Below, one piece after another: positions 7,599-15,736 of a stretch of 64,000 bases of DNA. Under the pieces are notes generated by a model. That model worked only from the letters and a program-made list of their open reading frames with translations. It did no database searches and was not told where the DNA came from. The stretch spans positions 292,318 to 356,317 of the forward strand of contig NZ_JARQWR010000004.1 in assembly GCF_030766725.1 (NCBI RefSeq), written 5' to 3'. Source of the stretch: Flavobacterium aerium. GTDB taxonomy: Bacteria > Bacteroidota > Bacteroidia > Flavobacteriales > Flavobacteriaceae. A program made the position numbers and the translations under genes. Within the stretch, counting starts at the first letter, position 1; every line of letters starts with the position of its first letter.

Positions 7599-8054
7599 AT
7601 GAGAGCGTTAATCATCGAAAAGCTATATGATTGGAGCAAAATTCCCTATCAAAAATGGTTTAAAAATAATGTTCCTTGGCCTGTAAATGAGGAAAGCTTA
7701 CTGGGCTATGCTACAGATAGTTTGGGATTTCATTTGGGATTATTTCTACAGCGAAATCATTTTGAGATTCAGGCAAAATTAGAAGATCATGATGTTTTTC
7801 ATGTACTCACGCATACCGGCGTTACCGTACCTGAAGAAGTGGGAATGCAGTTTTATTTGTTGGGAAATGGAAAACGAAGCATATATCAATTTATGGTAAT
7901 TCTCCTCGGAGGCATATTGTACCCTGATAAAGGCATCTATTTCCGAAAACAATATCGTCGTGGAAAAAGTGCCCATCCATTCCATCGATTGGACTTTTTG
8001 AAACTACTGGAACAACCTCTAGTTTCCTTACAACGAACATTTAATATCCAATAA
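7599..8054 (+). CDS. Coq4-like protein
   Basis: 151 aa. The centre carries the signature of the Coq4 family, His64-Asp65-x-x-His68 followed by Glu79/80 (HDVFHVLTHTGVTVPEE). In eukaryotic Coq4 this motif forms a metal site linked to ubiquinone synthesis. The next stretch (GMQFYLLGNGKRSIYQF, then a hydrophobic helix) also fits. Bacteroidota generally use menaquinone, so a role in ubiquinone synthesis is unlikely and the true substrate is unknown. It lies 50 bases before creD, behind operator site B, and is probably co-transcribed with creD. Confidence 0.7.
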   Translation: MRALIIEKLYDWSKIPYQKWFKNNVPWPVNEESLLGYATDSLGFHLGLFLQRNHFEIQAKLEDHDVFHVLTHTGVTVPEEVGMQFYLLGNGKRSIYQFMVILLGGILYPDKGIYFRKQYRRGKSAHPFHRLDFLKLLEQPLVSLQRTFNIQ

Positions 8055-8104
8055 TAACATACAACGACAAGCAATCAATCATTAAAAACTTAATTTATTA
8101 GATC

Positions 8105-9472
8105 ATGGAAAATCAAAATCAAAATCCGCAACCCTCTATCAGTAGTACCTTTTTTCAGAGCCATACTGCCCGTATGATTATGGTCGGTATACTGACTCTC
8201 TTTTTATTAATTCCATTAGAATTGGTCAATAATTTGATTCACGAACGAGAATTACGTCAATCGGATGTAATGCATGAGATTACAGACAAATGGGGGAAAG
8301 AAGTTTATTTTTATGGACCTATTTTGAAAGTGCCATACACTGTTTTTTTTGAAAGTGAAGTGGTGAATGAGATAACAAAACAAGTTTCGAAAACAAGAAC
8401 TGCACAGACGCAATACGCCTATTTTTTTCCAGAAGAGTTGAAGAATAATGCTACGGTAGAAACTAAGCTATTAAAACGTAATAATTATGAAGCAGTTGTA
8501 TTTACTACCAAGATGAATTTCAAAGGAAATTATATTCAACCTGACTTTAGTTTGAAGAATATTCCAACGGAAAATGTGCAGTGGGATAAGGCAACAATTC
8601 TAATTCAAACAGAAAATCTGAAGAGCATTAAAGAAGAGGTGAAAATTAAATTTGGGACAGAATCTCTTACTTTCGAACCCGTTTACAACTCTGAAGAAAA
8701 TCCAAGAGCAGAGGCTTTGGAAACATCCTTTATGAATTTGACCAATTATAAAGGCGTAAAAAACATTGCATTTGATTTCACCATCCAATATGACGGTAGC
8801 AGTAGAATAAACATTGTACCGATTGGGAAAGTAACCGAAGCTAAAATGACATCGAATTGGGCTTCACCAAGCTTTAATGGGAATTTCCTACCGAGTGATA
8901 AAAACAAAACGATTTCTGCCAATGGTTTTGAAGCCAATTGGAAAATATTACACATTAATCGCCCTTTCTCTCAATCGTCTTTTGGAAGCCTTCCTAACTT
9001 ACAGCAATATGCTTTTGGGGTTGATTTCGTTATCCCAATTGATGAATATCAAAAGAATGAAAGAGCATCTAAATATGGGTTTTTGGTAATTGGACTTACG
9101 TTCTTGGTTTTCTTCCTGATTCAATCGGTCAGTAAAATAAAAATCCACATTTTTCAATACACCATGATTGGACTAGCATTGATTATGTTTTATACACTTT
9201 TGATTTCAATTACAGAACACAGTAGTTTCCGTACGGCTTATATCGTTTCAGCACTTTCGGTAATTATTTTAATTAGTTTGTACTCACTATCGATTTTGAA
9301 AAATAGAAAATTCCCGACGTTAATTGGAATATCATTAACGGCCTTATATGGTTTTATCTATGTCATTATTCAGTTGGAAAACTATGCTTTATTAGTGGGA
9401 AGTATTGGTTTATTTGCCATCCTGGCCGCAGTAATGTTTATTTCTAGAAAAATTGATTGGAATAAAAACTAA
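8105..9472 (+). CDS. creD: Cell envelope integrity protein CreD
   Basis: Inner-membrane protein, 455 aa, close to the family's usual length. One membrane helix (about 25-45) is followed by a large periplasmic domain with the family motifs YGPILKVPY and FNGNFLPS. A C-terminal bundle of about five to six helices starts near residue 322. In enterobacteria creD belongs to the CreBC regulon and affects envelope integrity and beta-lactam or colicin tolerance; its molecular action is not established. Here no CreBC is near, and control probably passes through the winged-helix regulator at 7225 and operator site B. A strong terminator ends the unit. Confidence 0.92.
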   Translation: MENQNQNPQPSISSTFFQSHTARMIMVGILTLFLLIPLELVNNLIHERELRQSDVMHEITDKWGKEVYFYGPILKVPYTVFFESEVVNEITKQVSKTRTAQTQYAYFFPEELKNNATVETKLLKRNNYEAVVFTTKMNFKGNYIQPDFSLKNIPTENVQWDKATILIQTENLKSIKEEVKIKFGTESLTFEPVYNSEENPRAEALETSFMNLTNYKGVKNIAFDFTIQYDGSSRINIVPIGKVTEAKMTSNWASPSFNGNFLPSDKNKTISANGFEANWKILHINRPFSQSSFGSLPNLQQYAFGVDFVIPIDEYQKNERASKYGFLVIGLTFLVFFLIQSVSKIKIHIFQYTMIGLALIMFYTLLISITEHSSFRTAYIVSALSVIILISLYSLSILKNRKFPTLIGISLTALYGFIYVIIQLENYALLVGSIGLFAILAAVMFISRKIDWNKN

Positions 9473-9493
9473 AATAATTGGAATTCAATACTT

Positions 9494-9524
9494 AAGGCTG
9501 TCTGATAAGACAGCCTTATTTTTT
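9494..9524 (+). terminator. Terminator after creD
   Basis: Ten-bp perfect stem AAGGCTGTCT / AGACAGCCTT with a GATA loop, followed by ATTTTTTG. Confidence 0.92.
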
Positions 9525-9542
9525 GCATCAAGGTGTTAAAAC

Positions 9543-10343
9543 TTAAAAAACATTTTGAACACGATAATCGTCGATTTCAAACTTATTGTTTTCCCACTTT
9601 GCGGCAATAGTTTTGAATTTGGTAAGGCTTTCATATTGTTTGTATGAAATTGTTTTAGTGTTGGAATCAAATGAGATTAGATTAACATCCTTAGGCGCTA
9701 ACATAGTAATTTCCATATCACACTCTAATGACAAAGCACTTCTTTTTTGCAGGAGTTTTTTTGCCTTGAAATTATTATCCAAATCATACCCTTTAAAAGC
9801 TGAAATAGTTTTCCAATCCTTTTTCTCAGCCGATAGTACGATTGCTCTTCGACTGGAATTAAAATCCCCGTTTTTTTCAATTAAAAGAAAATGTTGTTTG
9901 TCAATTAGGTACAAAGCATCAACATAAGGTTTGTTCGAACTTCCTTGATATACAATCTCATTGCTGTTGATGTTCTTTACAATGTAATTTGATTTGCTTT
10001 GTGAAGTATAACTATAGACTGCATAAACGATGTCATTGATTGTAAATGATTTTACATGAATGGAGAATCGAGGATCTAATCTAAAAAATTTAGTATTGTC
10101 TTTAGCAAGAATCAGTTTGTCGTAATTATCACTGTTGGGTTGTGCTACAAAAGTCTTAAAAGCGAGATCTACTTTTTTACTATACAACTTTTGACTGGTT
10201 GTGTTGATCGGAATAGAGTCGAATTTATTTAATTGAAAATCAATGTAAAAATTGAATTCTTTTTTAAAATCCTCAATTTCTTTTTCCTGAGCATGAATAG
10301 CAGTACCTAGTAAAAACAAACAGATTGCTGTTGCAATTTTCAT
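9543..10343 (-). CDS. Secreted protein of unknown function
   Basis: 266 aa from the ATG at 10343; an upstream in-frame TTG would add seven residues before the signal peptide and is less likely. The N-terminus (MKIATAICLFLLGTAIHAQ) is a clear Sec signal peptide with cleavage after Ala-Gln or near it. The mature part is rich in Lys, Asn and Ser and seems all-beta or mixed. I recognise no domain. It stands alone, convergent with creD and divergent from the Nudix region. Confidence 0.75.
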   Translation of the reverse strand: MKIATAICLFLLGTAIHAQEKEIEDFKKEFNFYIDFQLNKFDSIPINTTSQKLYSKKVDLAFKTFVAQPNSDNYDKLILAKDNTKFFRLDPRFSIHVKSFTINDIVYAVYSYTSQSKSNYIVKNINSNEIVYQGSSNKPYVDALYLIDKQHFLLIEKNGDFNSSRRAIVLSAEKKDWKTISAFKGYDLDNNFKAKKLLQKRSALSLECDMEITMLAPKDVNLISFDSNTKTISYKQYESLTKFKTIAAKWENNKFEIDDYRVQNVF

Positions 10344-10415
10344 AATGAATAGTTTTTTGATCAATTGTGGTTGATTTTTAATGCATTACAAACATAATTT
10401 ATTTTGAAATAGAAA

Positions 10416-10576
10416 ATGAATTATTCAGAGAATACTGAAATTGTAAAAAACTAGTTGCTCGTAAAAGAATAAATGATTTTACGAATGAAGAAGAAAAAGA
10501 AGTTGGTTTAGAAAAAATCGTACCTTTCCTACTAGAAGATTGCATTTCAAATAAAAAGACAAACAATGAATTATAA
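10416..10576 (+). pseudogene. Possible small gene with a poly-A frameshift, upstream of the Nudix gene
   Basis: An ATG at 10416 opens MNYSENTEIVK and hits a stop at 10452. One base more in the A6 run at 10445-10450 would join it to a second frame reading KKLVARKRINDFTNEEEKE and ending at 10576. The second frame looks protein-like, has no start of its own, and overlaps the Nudix start by 11 bases, as translationally coupled genes do. The joined product would be about 54 aa. It may be a broken gene, a programmed slip, a sequencing error in a homopolymer, or chance. Confidence 0.4.
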
Positions 10577-11135
10577 AGTAATAAAAGAAGAACTAGCATA
10601 CAAAGGTTTTTTTAAAATTAGAAAAGACATTGTAGAAGTTGATCGTTTTAAAGGAGATACAATTACAAAAACGGTTGAGGTATTCGAACGTGGTGATTCT
10701 GTTGCAATATTGTTGAAAGAACGCGATACAGGTACTTTTTTATTTACCAATCAGTTTCGCTATCCTACAGCACAAAAAGATAAAGGTTGGATTTTAGAGC
10801 TTCCGGCTGGTTCGATAGAACAAGATGAAGATTCTAAGGAATGTGTGAATAGAGAAGTAGAAGAAGAGTTGGGTTATGTACTGAATGATGCACCTATGTT
10901 TATTTCTAAATTCTATGTTTCACCCGGAGGTTCATCAGAACGAATTCATCTTTATTATTGCGAAGTGACATCGCGAGATAAAATATACGATGGTGGCGGA
11001 TTGGAAGAAGAGAGTGAAGATATAGAATTAGTTAAACTCGATATTGATGAAGCTATAAAAGCAATTGGGGATAAAATTATTGATGCCAAAAGTATCATTG
11101 CATTGCAGTGGTATCAATTGCATAAGAAGAAATAA
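10566..11135 (+). CDS. Nudix hydrolase, ADP-ribose/GDP-mannose pyrophosphatase type
   Basis: Hydrolyses nucleoside diphosphates linked to another moiety, giving a nucleotide and a phosphorylated product. 189 aa. The Nudix box is complete at residues 82-104: Gly82, Glu88, Arg96-Glu97, Glu100-Glu101 and Gly103. The upstream ELPAGSIE and downstream YVSPGGSSERIHLYYCE match the ADP-ribose/GDP-mannose (NudK/NudF-like) group. The preferred substrate cannot be told from sequence. Its start overlaps the small frameshifted frame before it. No terminator is seen directly downstream. Confidence 0.9.
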   Translation: MNYKVIKEELAYKGFFKIRKDIVEVDRFKGDTITKTVEVFERGDSVAILLKERDTGTFLFTNQFRYPTAQKDKGWILELPAGSIEQDEDSKECVNREVEEELGYVLNDAPMFISKFYVSPGGSSERIHLYYCEVTSRDKIYDGGGLEEESEDIELVKLDIDEAIKAIGDKIIDAKSIIALQWYQLHKKK

Positions 11136-11313
11136 TAATTCGAGGTATACGGACTTGTAAATCTTTAATTAACGTAAGATTAACGCATTGTAATTTATAT
11201 CTTGATGTCTAAATGTTAAATTTTTCGTACATTACAACTACGAAATGAACCCTGAAAATAATATTTTTTTAGTTCAAATTAACCTCAGATTATTAATTTT
11301 TAAATTATATAAC

Positions 11314-11790
11314 ATGAAAGCAAATATTGGAATTACAGACAGTAATAGACAGGTTGTCGCTGATCAATTAGCAAAAATTTTAGCCGATGAATATATACTG
11401 TATACGAAAACCAGGAATGCACATTGGAACGTTGAAGGAGCAGATTTTCATACCAAACATATATTTTTTGAAGGGCAATACAGAGAACTTGATGAAATTG
11501 TAGACTCAGTAGCCGAACGTATTCGTACTATCGGACATTATGCACCCGCAACATTAGACGCCTTTTTGAAATTAACACACTTAACAGAAGCGAATAGAAA
11601 AAAGAACGATAGTGTTAGTTTTATTACGGAACTCCTAGAAGACCATGAAAGCATTATTATTCATTTAAGAGAAAATGTAAATAGTTTTGCAAACGAACAT
11701 AAAGATGCTGGTACTAGTGATTTCATTACAGGATTAATGGAACATCATGAAAAGATGGCTTGGTTTTTACGAGCACACATTACCAAATAG
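11314..11790 (+). CDS. dps: Dps-family ferritin-like DNA-protection protein
   Basis: 158 aa from the ATG at 11314. The frame is open to 11245, but only this start gives a normal N-terminus. Dps forms hollow 12-mers that oxidise ferrous iron with hydrogen peroxide and store it, protecting DNA. The inter-subunit ferroxidase residues are present: His37 (NAHWNVEG), His49, Asp64 and Glu68 (DSVAERI). The N-terminus is short and not Lys-rich, so strong DNA binding is not obvious. The gene stands alone with a long A+T-rich leader and a strong terminator. Confidence 0.93.
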   Translation: MKANIGITDSNRQVVADQLAKILADEYILYTKTRNAHWNVEGADFHTKHIFFEGQYRELDEIVDSVAERIRTIGHYAPATLDAFLKLTHLTEANRKKNDSVSFITELLEDHESIIIHLRENVNSFANEHKDAGTSDFITGLMEHHEKMAWFLRAHITK

Positions 11791-11807
11791 TTTTAGAATC
11801 AAAAATT

Positions 11808-11852
11808 AAAAAGCTTCAAAAGAAATCCTCTTTCTTTTGAAGCTTTTTTTGT
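11808..11852 (+). terminator. Terminator after dps
   Basis: Long perfect stem AAAGCTTCAAAAGAAA / TTTCTTTTGAAGCTTT with a TCCTC loop and a T tract. Confidence 0.92.
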
Positions 11853-11951
11853 TATGTAAAGAGACCTATATAAATATTCATCATTTCCTAATAGTATCTC
11901 TTTGGAGAGCTTCGTATATTTGGAACTATATAAACATTTTAAATTTTTGTG

Positions 11952-12716
11952 ATGACCGAAAGTAATCAACAACCCTTAATGAAGTCCAGTAGAAAAAGAA
12001 GAATTGTAGCCTTTATGATTGACCATTTTGTCTTGTCAGTCATCAATGTCAGTCTTATTTTTTTAATCTTAGGGCCTAATTTTACTGATGAGGAAGATGC
12101 TGGGAAGTTGATGATAGCAATTTTTACCGTTATCCCAATAGGGATGTTTATCTATTTTGCCAAAGATAACATTAAAGGAATGAGTCTTGGAAAATGGATT
12201 ATGGGAATTATGGTTCGTGATGCGGATGATAATACAATAACTCCTTCATTTGGAAGACTATTACTTAGAAATCTATTACTGATTATATTACCCGTTGAAT
12301 TTATTGTTTTAGCGGCGAGTAATGACAAGAGAAGACTTGGTGATAAAGCAGCGAGAGCAGTCGTTGTAAAGAACCCGAATAAAGCGAGTAAAAGTATGAG
12401 AATAGTTATTTTACTACTAGTAATAATAGGGACATGTACTTTTGTTTTTTTACAATCCAGTTATACCATCAAGAATTCAGAAGCCTATAAAACAGCTATT
12501 CAAGAGATCGACCAAAATCAGGAAATTAGTACCGCTACAGGTGGAGTTGTAGGTTATGGAATGGTGCCAACGGGAGAAATTAATATACGAAATGGAAAAG
12601 GTATTGCCAATCTAAAGATAAAAGTAAAAGGGAAAAAGAAGGATAAAGAAGTTCAGGTTTATTTAGAAAAAGAACAAGGAGGGAAATGGGAAATGATAGA
12701 ATTATACCAAGAATGA
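11952..12716 (+). CDS. RDD-family membrane protein with C-terminal Coa1-like domain
   Basis: 254 aa from the ATG at 11952; a GTG one codon earlier is possible. The N-terminal half is an RDD domain: RRIVAFMIDH, two membrane helices (about 23-42 and 52-72), GMSLGKWIMGIMV, then a third helix and DKRRLGDKAARAVVV. A further helix near 153-172 leads to an outer domain that resembles Coa1: YKTAIQEIDQNQEI, GEINIRNGKGIANLKIKVKG, and GGKWEMIEL at the end. RDD proteins are poorly understood; some are linked to ion or compatible-solute transport. The stop overlaps the next start (ATGA), so both are translated together. Confidence 0.78.
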   Translation: MTESNQQPLMKSSRKRRIVAFMIDHFVLSVINVSLIFLILGPNFTDEEDAGKLMIAIFTVIPIGMFIYFAKDNIKGMSLGKWIMGIMVRDADDNTITPSFGRLLLRNLLLIILPVEFIVLAASNDKRRLGDKAARAVVVKNPNKASKSMRIVILLLVIIGTCTFVFLQSSYTIKNSEAYKTAIQEIDQNQEISTATGGVVGYGMVPTGEINIRNGKGIANLKIKVKGKKKDKEVQVYLEKEQGGKWEMIELYQE

Positions 12717-13225
12717 TAAAATTAGAATTGTTTGAACGAGAAGATTTCGACCGATTAATCGGTTGGATTCCTAATGAAGAATTATTAATGCAGTTTGCCG
12801 GACCGGATTTTACATATCCATTAACGACAACACAATTGGAAAAGTACGTTGATAACCCTAATGCAAAGATTTTTAAAGTTGTAGAAATAGACAGTAATAC
12901 TGTTGTAGGTCATGCTGAATTGATGGTTAATAATAAAAATCTGGTTAAGTTATGCCGGATTCTAGTAGGATCTACAGCACATAGGGGTAAAGGGTTAGGA
13001 CAACAAATTATCAATGCGCTGTTAGAATATTCGTTCACTCAATTAGAGTATACAAAAGCAGAATTAAATGTTTTTGATTGGAATACTTCAGCAATAAAAT
13101 GCTATGAGAAAGTAGGTTTTGTAATAAATCCATCGGCTACCCGAGTTACCCATTTTAAAGAAAATGAATGGTTAGCCATCAATATGCTTATCGATAAAGT
13201 AGATTGGCAAGGGAATCTCAGATAA
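12713..13225 (+). CDS. GNAT-family N-acetyltransferase
   Basis: 170 aa from the ATG at 12713, which overlaps the stop of the RDD gene. An earlier frame start would lie deep inside that gene. It transfers an acetyl group from acetyl-CoA to an amine. The GNAT core is clear: VVGHAEL (beta4), ILVGSTAHRGKGLGQQII with the pyrophosphate loop R-G-K-G-L-G, and NTSAIKCYEKVGF near the end. It resembles the RimJ/RimL-like branch. The substrate is unknown. It ends at a shared two-way terminator. Confidence 0.88.
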   Translation: MIKLELFEREDFDRLIGWIPNEELLMQFAGPDFTYPLTTTQLEKYVDNPNAKIFKVVEIDSNTVVGHAELMVNNKNLVKLCRILVGSTAHRGKGLGQQIINALLEYSFTQLEYTKAELNVFDWNTSAIKCYEKVGFVINPSATRVTHFKENEWLAINMLIDKVDWQGNLR

Positions 13226-13241
13226 AATTATAGAATACTAG

Positions 13242-13278
13242 AAAAAAGGGGCTTGTACACAGTACAAGCCCCTTTTTT
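13242..13278. terminator. Two-way terminator between convergent genes
   Basis: AAAAAAGGGGCTTGTAC pairs with GTACAAGCCCCTTTTTT around a short CA loop. A and T runs on both sides let it serve the GNAT gene and the aldo/keto reductase gene. Confidence 0.93.
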
Positions 13279-13279
13279 A

Positions 13280-14269
13280 TTAAAGACTAATTTGCTCTAG
13301 TGCAGTATTGATTAAGGTTAATTCTTCTACTGTAATTGTAAGATCCATTGCTTTCGCATTATCTATGGCTTGAGTCGCGTTACGAGCTCCAGTCAATACA
13401 ATAGAAATACCCGGTTGTACGGTAGTCCAACGCAATACTAATTGTGAAAGAGAAGCATTTTTGCTGGCTGCAATCGGTTCAATAGTATTTAAGAAGGTTT
13501 TTACTTTTTCAGGGTTAAACTGTCCAAAATAATCATTTCTATGATCATCAGATTTTAAGGTTGCATCCTTGAAGTATTTACCCGTTAGTAATCCACGTTC
13601 TAATGGACTATAGGCAATAATACCGATGTTGTGTTCTACGCTGTAAGGCACAAGGTCTTGTTCGATGCTACGATTCAGCATACTATAAGAAACTTGATTT
13701 GAAGCCAGATGAATGGTCTTCTCTGCTTCTTTCAATTGATCCAAACTATAATTGCTTACACCCGCAGCTAATATTTTTCCTTGCTGGATTAAAGACTGTA
13801 AGGCCTCCATTGTTTCGTCAATTGGAGTGGTAGCATCTGGCCAGTGTAATTGCAATAAATCAATATAATCTGTTCCAAGACGCTTTAAACCTTCTTCAAC
13901 TTCTTTAATAACATTGGCTTTGGAAGCATATTTGTAAACAGGGATGCTTTTACCATCGGATCCTGCATCAAAAAAGAATTCTCCCTTGCTATTATTACTT
14001 CCATCCCAAACTAAACCAAATTTATTTAACAATTGAATTTTAGTCCGGTCTTTTCCTTTAATAGCTTCTCCAATTAATTCCTCACTTTGTCCAAAACCAT
14101 AGAAAGGAGCTGTATCCAAACTAGTAACGCCATGATCCAATGAAGCATGAATCGCATTGATTGAATCTTTTTTCTCATTACCACCCCACATGGTTCCTCC
14201 AATAGCAAATGCGCCATAAGTAATAGCAGATAATTCCAAATCCGTACGACCTAATTTTCTATATTCCAT
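13280..14269 (-). CDS. Aldo/keto reductase
   Basis: NADPH-dependent oxidoreductase of the AKR superfamily, 329 aa, a (beta/alpha)8 barrel. The catalytic tetrad is visible: Asp52 and Tyr57 (LDTAPFYGFG), Lys83 (LLNKFG) and His142 (LLQLHWPD). AAGVSNYS and GIIAYSPLERGLLTGKY further match the family. It resembles the YajO/YghZ-like bacterial group; the natural substrate is unknown. It is monocistronic. Confidence 0.93.
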   Translation of the reverse strand: MEYRKLGRTDLELSAITYGAFAIGGTMWGGNEKKDSINAIHASLDHGVTSLDTAPFYGFGQSEELIGEAIKGKDRTKIQLLNKFGLVWDGSNNSKGEFFFDAGSDGKSIPVYKYASKANVIKEVEEGLKRLGTDYIDLLQLHWPDATTPIDETMEALQSLIQQGKILAAGVSNYSLDQLKEAEKTIHLASNQVSYSMLNRSIEQDLVPYSVEHNIGIIAYSPLERGLLTGKYFKDATLKSDDHRNDYFGQFNPEKVKTFLNTIEPIAASKNASLSQLVLRWTTVQPGISIVLTGARNATQAIDNAKAMDLTITVEELTLINTALEQISL

Positions 14270-14407
14270 AACTGTATTTTTTAATATTATTTCTTGATAA
14301 TCAATTGTGATATCAAATTCGAGGATGCAAAATTACAGCAGGAAGTAGTGTTATCAAAATAATGCAAATCATAACGATCTATTATAATTATGATGAATAT
14401 AGAGATG

Positions 14408-14450
14408 AAAAAACAGCGATATCACATCCAAAGGAATGTAATATCGCTGT
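14408..14450 (-). terminator. Terminator of the PorT-like gene
   Basis: On the minus strand ACAGCGATAT pairs with ATATCGCTGT, with an inner TACATTCC/GGATGTG extension (one mismatch), followed by TTTTTT. The rest of the 208-base gap up to the aldo/keto reductase start shows nothing else. Confidence 0.85.
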
Positions 14451-14477
14451 AGTAAGTAATAGAAATTGAACGAAGAA

Positions 14478-15131
14478 TTAAATATTAAAATTCCAGTTTA
14501 CAATTAAGTTGATTGAGTTTGTTTTTACACTACCATTATTAATAGTACGTAGTTTACTAATGTTCGATAGTCCTAAATTATTACGGATTTCAATATTTAA
14601 ATTATTAGTTTTATTTAGTTTGATACTAGTACCAGCACCAAATGCCCAACCGAAATCTATATTTTTGAAAATTGTTCCCCCTGCATCAAAATTTTTGCCA
14701 TCAATTTTAAAGGTATCATCAATAAAATTACCCATAAATGGTCCAGAGTTAATAAAGAAGTTTTTGTTATTTCCAAAACTATACTTTGCCAATATTGGAA
14801 TTGTAATGTAATTTAATGTAGTTTTTAGTTCATAACGTCTAGAGGACGTAGCGTCTAGGAAAGCATCTTTTTTAAAGCTTTTACGTTCATAGTTTAATTC
14901 CGTTTTTAATGCGAAAGATTCGGTAAACTGGTATTCATAAGATAGCCCGACTAAGAAATCCAAAGCACTATTATTTTCTTCTGCAACCTTATTTCCTCTA
15001 ATGTTAGATAAATTTGCTCCAGTACTGAAACCGAATAATGAAGTTCCATTTGTTTTTGGAGTTGCTGTTTCTTGTGCAAATCCAGTAGCAAATAAACCTA
15101 GTAATGTAATTAGTAAAGTAATTTTCTTCAT
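14478..15131 (-). CDS. Outer-membrane beta-barrel protein, PorT-like
   Basis: 217 aa. The signal peptide is MKKITLLITLLGLFATGFAQ. The mature part alternates short amphipathic strands and turns and closes with VNWNFNI, an aromatic C-terminal strand. FGFSTGANLSNIRG and LSYEYQFTESFALKTELNYE match the outer-membrane beta-barrel family (PorT type, PF13568). These are common in Bacteroidota and mostly of unknown function. It has its own promoter in the 81-base gap after the upstream lipoprotein gene and need not depend on the TACGG operator. Confidence 0.85.
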   Translation of the reverse strand: MKKITLLITLLGLFATGFAQETATPKTNGTSLFGFSTGANLSNIRGNKVAEENNSALDFLVGLSYEYQFTESFALKTELNYERKSFKKDAFLDATSSRRYELKTTLNYITIPILAKYSFGNNKNFFINSGPFMGNFIDDTFKIDGKNFDAGGTIFKNIDFGWAFGAGTSIKLNKTNNLNIEIRNNLGLSNISKLRTINNGSVKTNSINLIVNWNFNI

Positions 15132-15157
15132 GTATAATTTTCTTAAAATTTGTGGAC

Positions 15158-15187
15158 CAAAAGTACTTCTTTATTTTAAACAACAAA
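15158..15187 (-). promoter_or_regulatory. Promoter of the PorT-like gene
   Basis: On the minus strand TTTG (15187-15184), 18 bases, then TACTTTTG (15165-15158), an excellent Bacteroidota promoter 26 bases before the ATG. Confidence 0.7.
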
Positions 15188-15212
15188 TTTTTTTTGTACT
15201 AAATTTCTTAAC

Positions 15213-15641
15213 TTATTCTGGAACCATAAGTTGATAATATTGACCTAAAGAATCAATTGCTTTTAATTTTCCACGACTGGTCCATTCTGTCCGAACTTCC
15301 ATTTCTTTTCCTTCATCACTGTTCAGGAGCCCACTACCGTATCTTCCTTTTGTATTAATATTTCCCGTTACAGTATTACCCAATTCATCGGTACCAATTA
15401 CATCGTAATTATAGCAATAATTATGAGTCTCACCAGTTCGGTATTTGTATTTATAAGTAGGGTTGGTATGAAGCGTTTTTGCTTCTTTAATGGTATCATT
15501 AACCAAGCGTTCTCCTATGAAGAGTAAAGGTTTACTTTGTAAAACCAGAGGTTCGCTTTGAAGATTCTCCCGGCAACTTAATAATGAGAAAGTTAGGGCT
15601 GTGAAAAGGCCTAAATACAGTTTTTTAAATCGTAAATTCAT
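15213..15641 (-). CDS. Lipoprotein of unknown function under the TACGG operator
   Basis: 142 aa. The N-terminus is a lipoprotein signal with lipobox Leu-Leu-Ser-Cys at about residue 23, so the protein is anchored in the envelope. The mature part is small and hydrophilic, with YKYKYRTGETHNYCYNYDV and a run of Gly/Asn turns, probably beta-rich; no domain is recognised. Its promoter (TAAGTTTG) carries the palindrome TACGGTTTTCCGTA exactly 22 bases upstream, the same layout as at the nuclease operon and the regulator gene. Co-regulation with them is therefore likely. Confidence 0.75.
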   Translation of the reverse strand: MNLRFKKLYLGLFTALTFSLLSCRENLQSEPLVLQSKPLLFIGERLVNDTIKEAKTLHTNPTYKYKYRTGETHNYCYNYDVIGTDELGNTVTGNINTKGRYGSGLLNSDEGKEMEVRTEWTSRGKLKAIDSLGQYYQLMVPE

Positions 15642-15669
15642 GCTGTTAATTTGAGTATTTATAATACTT

Positions 15670-15713
15670 CAAACTTAGAATATACAATAAGCACAACATT
15701 ACGGTTTTCCGTA
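15670..15713 (-). promoter_or_regulatory. Operator plus -7 box before the lipoprotein gene (site 1)
   Basis: TACGGTTTTCCGTA (15700-15713) is followed on the minus strand by exactly 22 bases and the -7 box TAAGTTTG (15677-15670). The position upstream of -33 suits an activator. Confidence 0.75.
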
Positions 15714-15736
15714 TTTACAATACTAATGAAATGGGT

